Part shown: in pieces, positions 5,686-6,723 of the stretch
Layout: each line of letters starts with the position of its first letter
How positions within the stretch are numbered: the stretch's first letter is position 1
Source: Candidatus Cloacimonadota bacterium
GTDB taxonomy: Bacteria > Cloacimonadota > Cloacimonadia > Cloacimonadales > TCS61
Length of the DNA stretch: 6,723 nt
Direction: 5' to 3'
Assembly (NCBI GenBank): GCA_027064945.1
Contig: JAMOPB010000444.1
Location: 1 to 6,723, forward strand
Notes under the pieces: model-generated
What the model saw: only the letters and a program-made list of their open reading frames with translations
What the model was told of the DNA's origin: nothing
Databases searched by the model: none
Program-made: the position numbers and the translations under genes

Positions 5686-6723
5686 TAAATACCTCTTTCT
5701 TCTAATTTAATTATTATTTTTTCTAATTTGATGCTTCTTGAAGCTTTTAATAATACAACTGCATCAGGTGGGAATTCTTGGTATATCTTGCTTTTGATAA
5801 GTTCTTCAATCGATGTAAAATGTTCAGTTGCTGAAAAATCTATGGAATGTTTTCCTACTGAATAAGCAAGAACATTATCAAACGAATTAAGTATTTTTCC
5901 GATCTCTTTATGCAGTTTTTCAGTTTGATTACCAAGCTCGAGCATATCACCAATAATGGCTATGTGTGGTCTTTTAGGAAGATAATCGCGCCAAAAATTT
6001 AATGCTGCTTTCATTGAACTGGGATTTGCGTTATAGCAATCCGAGATGACAATTAAATCGGGAAATTTATAAAATTGCATTCGATTTGAAATATTTATTG
6101 GTAAAAGCAATCCGTCGGAAATTTCTTCTTTGGAAAATTTTAGTTCGGTAGCAATTGCAACTGCAATCGAAGCGTTTATAGCATTTTCGGGAAATGGAGT
6201 TAAAATTTTATAATTATAATTATTTACTGTGAAATTCGTTTCAGTTTGATTACTTATAACATTTTGGATTCGATAATCGCAATCAGCATTTTTTCCAAAA
6301 GTAATTCCGCTGATATCTCTGAATCTTAAATCATCTCCGGGGAAAAGACGAATTTCATTCCGACCTCTGAAGATAGAAGTTTTCTCTTTGAAAACACCCA
6401 TTTCATCACCGAAAAATTCGAGATGTGCAGGAGCAACGGAAGTAATTACATTGATATCAGCTTGGGAAATATTGCTTAAAGCTTTTATTTCACCAAAGTG
6501 ATTAGAGCCAAGCTCAAAAACTGCAAATTCATCATCTGCCGAAAGATTGAAAATAGTTTTTGGTAATCCGATAAGATTATTCTCATTTGAAAAAGTCTTT
6601 AGAGTAGAATGATTTTGACTTAAAATATTATAAACAAATTCTTTAGTGGTAGTTTTTCCGTAACTTCCGGTAATAGCAATAGATTTCAAGTTAAATAATT
6701 TTTTATAAATCGAGGCCAATTTT
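5685..6723 (-). CDS. murF: UDP-MurNAc-tripeptide--D-Ala-D-Ala ligase MurF (5' end cut by window)
   Basis: Cytoplasmic ATP-dependent ligase that adds the D-Ala-D-Ala dipeptide, completing the UDP-MurNAc-pentapeptide used by MraY. Numbering from the TTG at 6717-6719, 344 residues are visible: P-loop GSYGKTTTKE (18-27), NENNLIGLP (45-53), ELGSNHFGEI (69-78), SVAPAHLEFFG (94-104), FKEKTSIF (110-117, containing the likely carbamylated Lys), DCYNANPSSMKAAL (227-240), GDMLELG (257-263) and KASRSIKLE (325-333). YNANP and GDMLELG are diagnostic for MurF. The P-loop of MurF normally lies about 100 residues from the N-terminus, and the codon before the TTG is sense (AAA, Lys). The TTG is therefore an internal Leu, and the N-terminal substrate-binding domain lies right of the window. 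Variants: Tyr in the P-loop where Asn or Ser is commoner, and KASR for the usual KGSR. The TAA stop shares one base with the mraY start. Confidence 0.96.
   Translation of the reverse strand, partial: KLASIYKKLFNLKSIAITGSYGKTTTKEFVYNILSQNHSTLKTFSNENNLIGLPKTIFNLSADDEFAVFELGSNHFGEIKALSNISQADINVITSVAPAHLEFFGDEMGVFKEKTSIFRGRNEIRLFPGDDLRFRDISGITFGKNADCDYRIQNVISNQTETNFTVNNYNYKILTPFPENAINASIAVAIATELKFSKEEISDGLLLPINISNRMQFYKFPDLIVISDCYNANPSSMKAALNFWRDYLPKRPHIAIIGDMLELGNQTEKLHKEIGKILNSFDNVLAYSVGKHSIDFSATEHFTSIEELIKSKIYQEFPPDAVVLLKASRSIKLEKIIIKLEERGI
5691..5695 (-). promoter_or_regulatory. Shine-Dalgarno site of mraY inside murF
   Basis: GAGGT (within AAAGAGGT) on the minus strand, 5 bases before the mraY ATG and inside the last codons of murF. 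It supports the mraY start at the TAATG junction. Confidence 0.7.

Noticed and set aside
1..6723. A hidden novel system, inserted element or defence gene among the dcw genes
   Set aside because: Six recognisable cell wall genes fill the window with at most 18 bases between them, and base composition looks uniform by eye. There is no room for, or trace of, an insertion.

Overview
The window is a contiguous piece of the division and cell wall (dcw) cluster, all on the minus strand. In the direction of transcription (right to left) it reads murF (5' end outside the window) - mraY - murD - ftsW - murG - murC (3' end outside the window). Almost every base is coding: the largest gap between genes is 18 bases (murG to murC), and three of the five junctions overlap. 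I see no RNA gene, mobile element, CRISPR array, repeat family, promoter or terminator, and no gene foreign to the cluster.

Together the genes cover most of lipid II synthesis and its use at the septum. MurC, MurD and MurF are ATP-dependent ligases that add L-Ala, D-Glu and the D-Ala-D-Ala dipeptide to UDP-MurNAc. MurE, which adds the third residue, would be expected just upstream of murF, outside the window. MraY moves the finished phospho-MurNAc-pentapeptide onto undecaprenyl phosphate (lipid I), and MurG adds GlcNAc to give lipid II. FtsW, the SEDS-family polymerase of the divisome, polymerises lipid II after it has been flipped across the membrane. The gene order is the classical bacterial dcw order. 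The overlaps (TAATG twice, ATGA once) suggest one transcript with translational coupling.

The DNA is AT-rich (about one third G+C by eye) and uses ordinary bacterial code, with Shine-Dalgarno sites before most genes. The presence of the whole pathway means a walled bacterium. Several motif variants recall the Fibrobacterota-Chlorobiota-Bacteroidota assemblage and relatives (for example Ignavibacteriota or Cloacimonadota): EADEFDRS in MurC, QEQNSYPG in MurG and a degenerate PDLGT region in FtsW. This placement is from memory of the families and is only tentative.

This is essentially an ordinary housekeeping region, and I found no new system. The points most worth a second look are in FtsW, where several family-conserved residues (the RW motif, the Glu and Lys of the SExxK motif, the PDLGT motif) are replaced while the catalytic Asp region is intact. 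Smaller motif variants occur in MurF and MurG.
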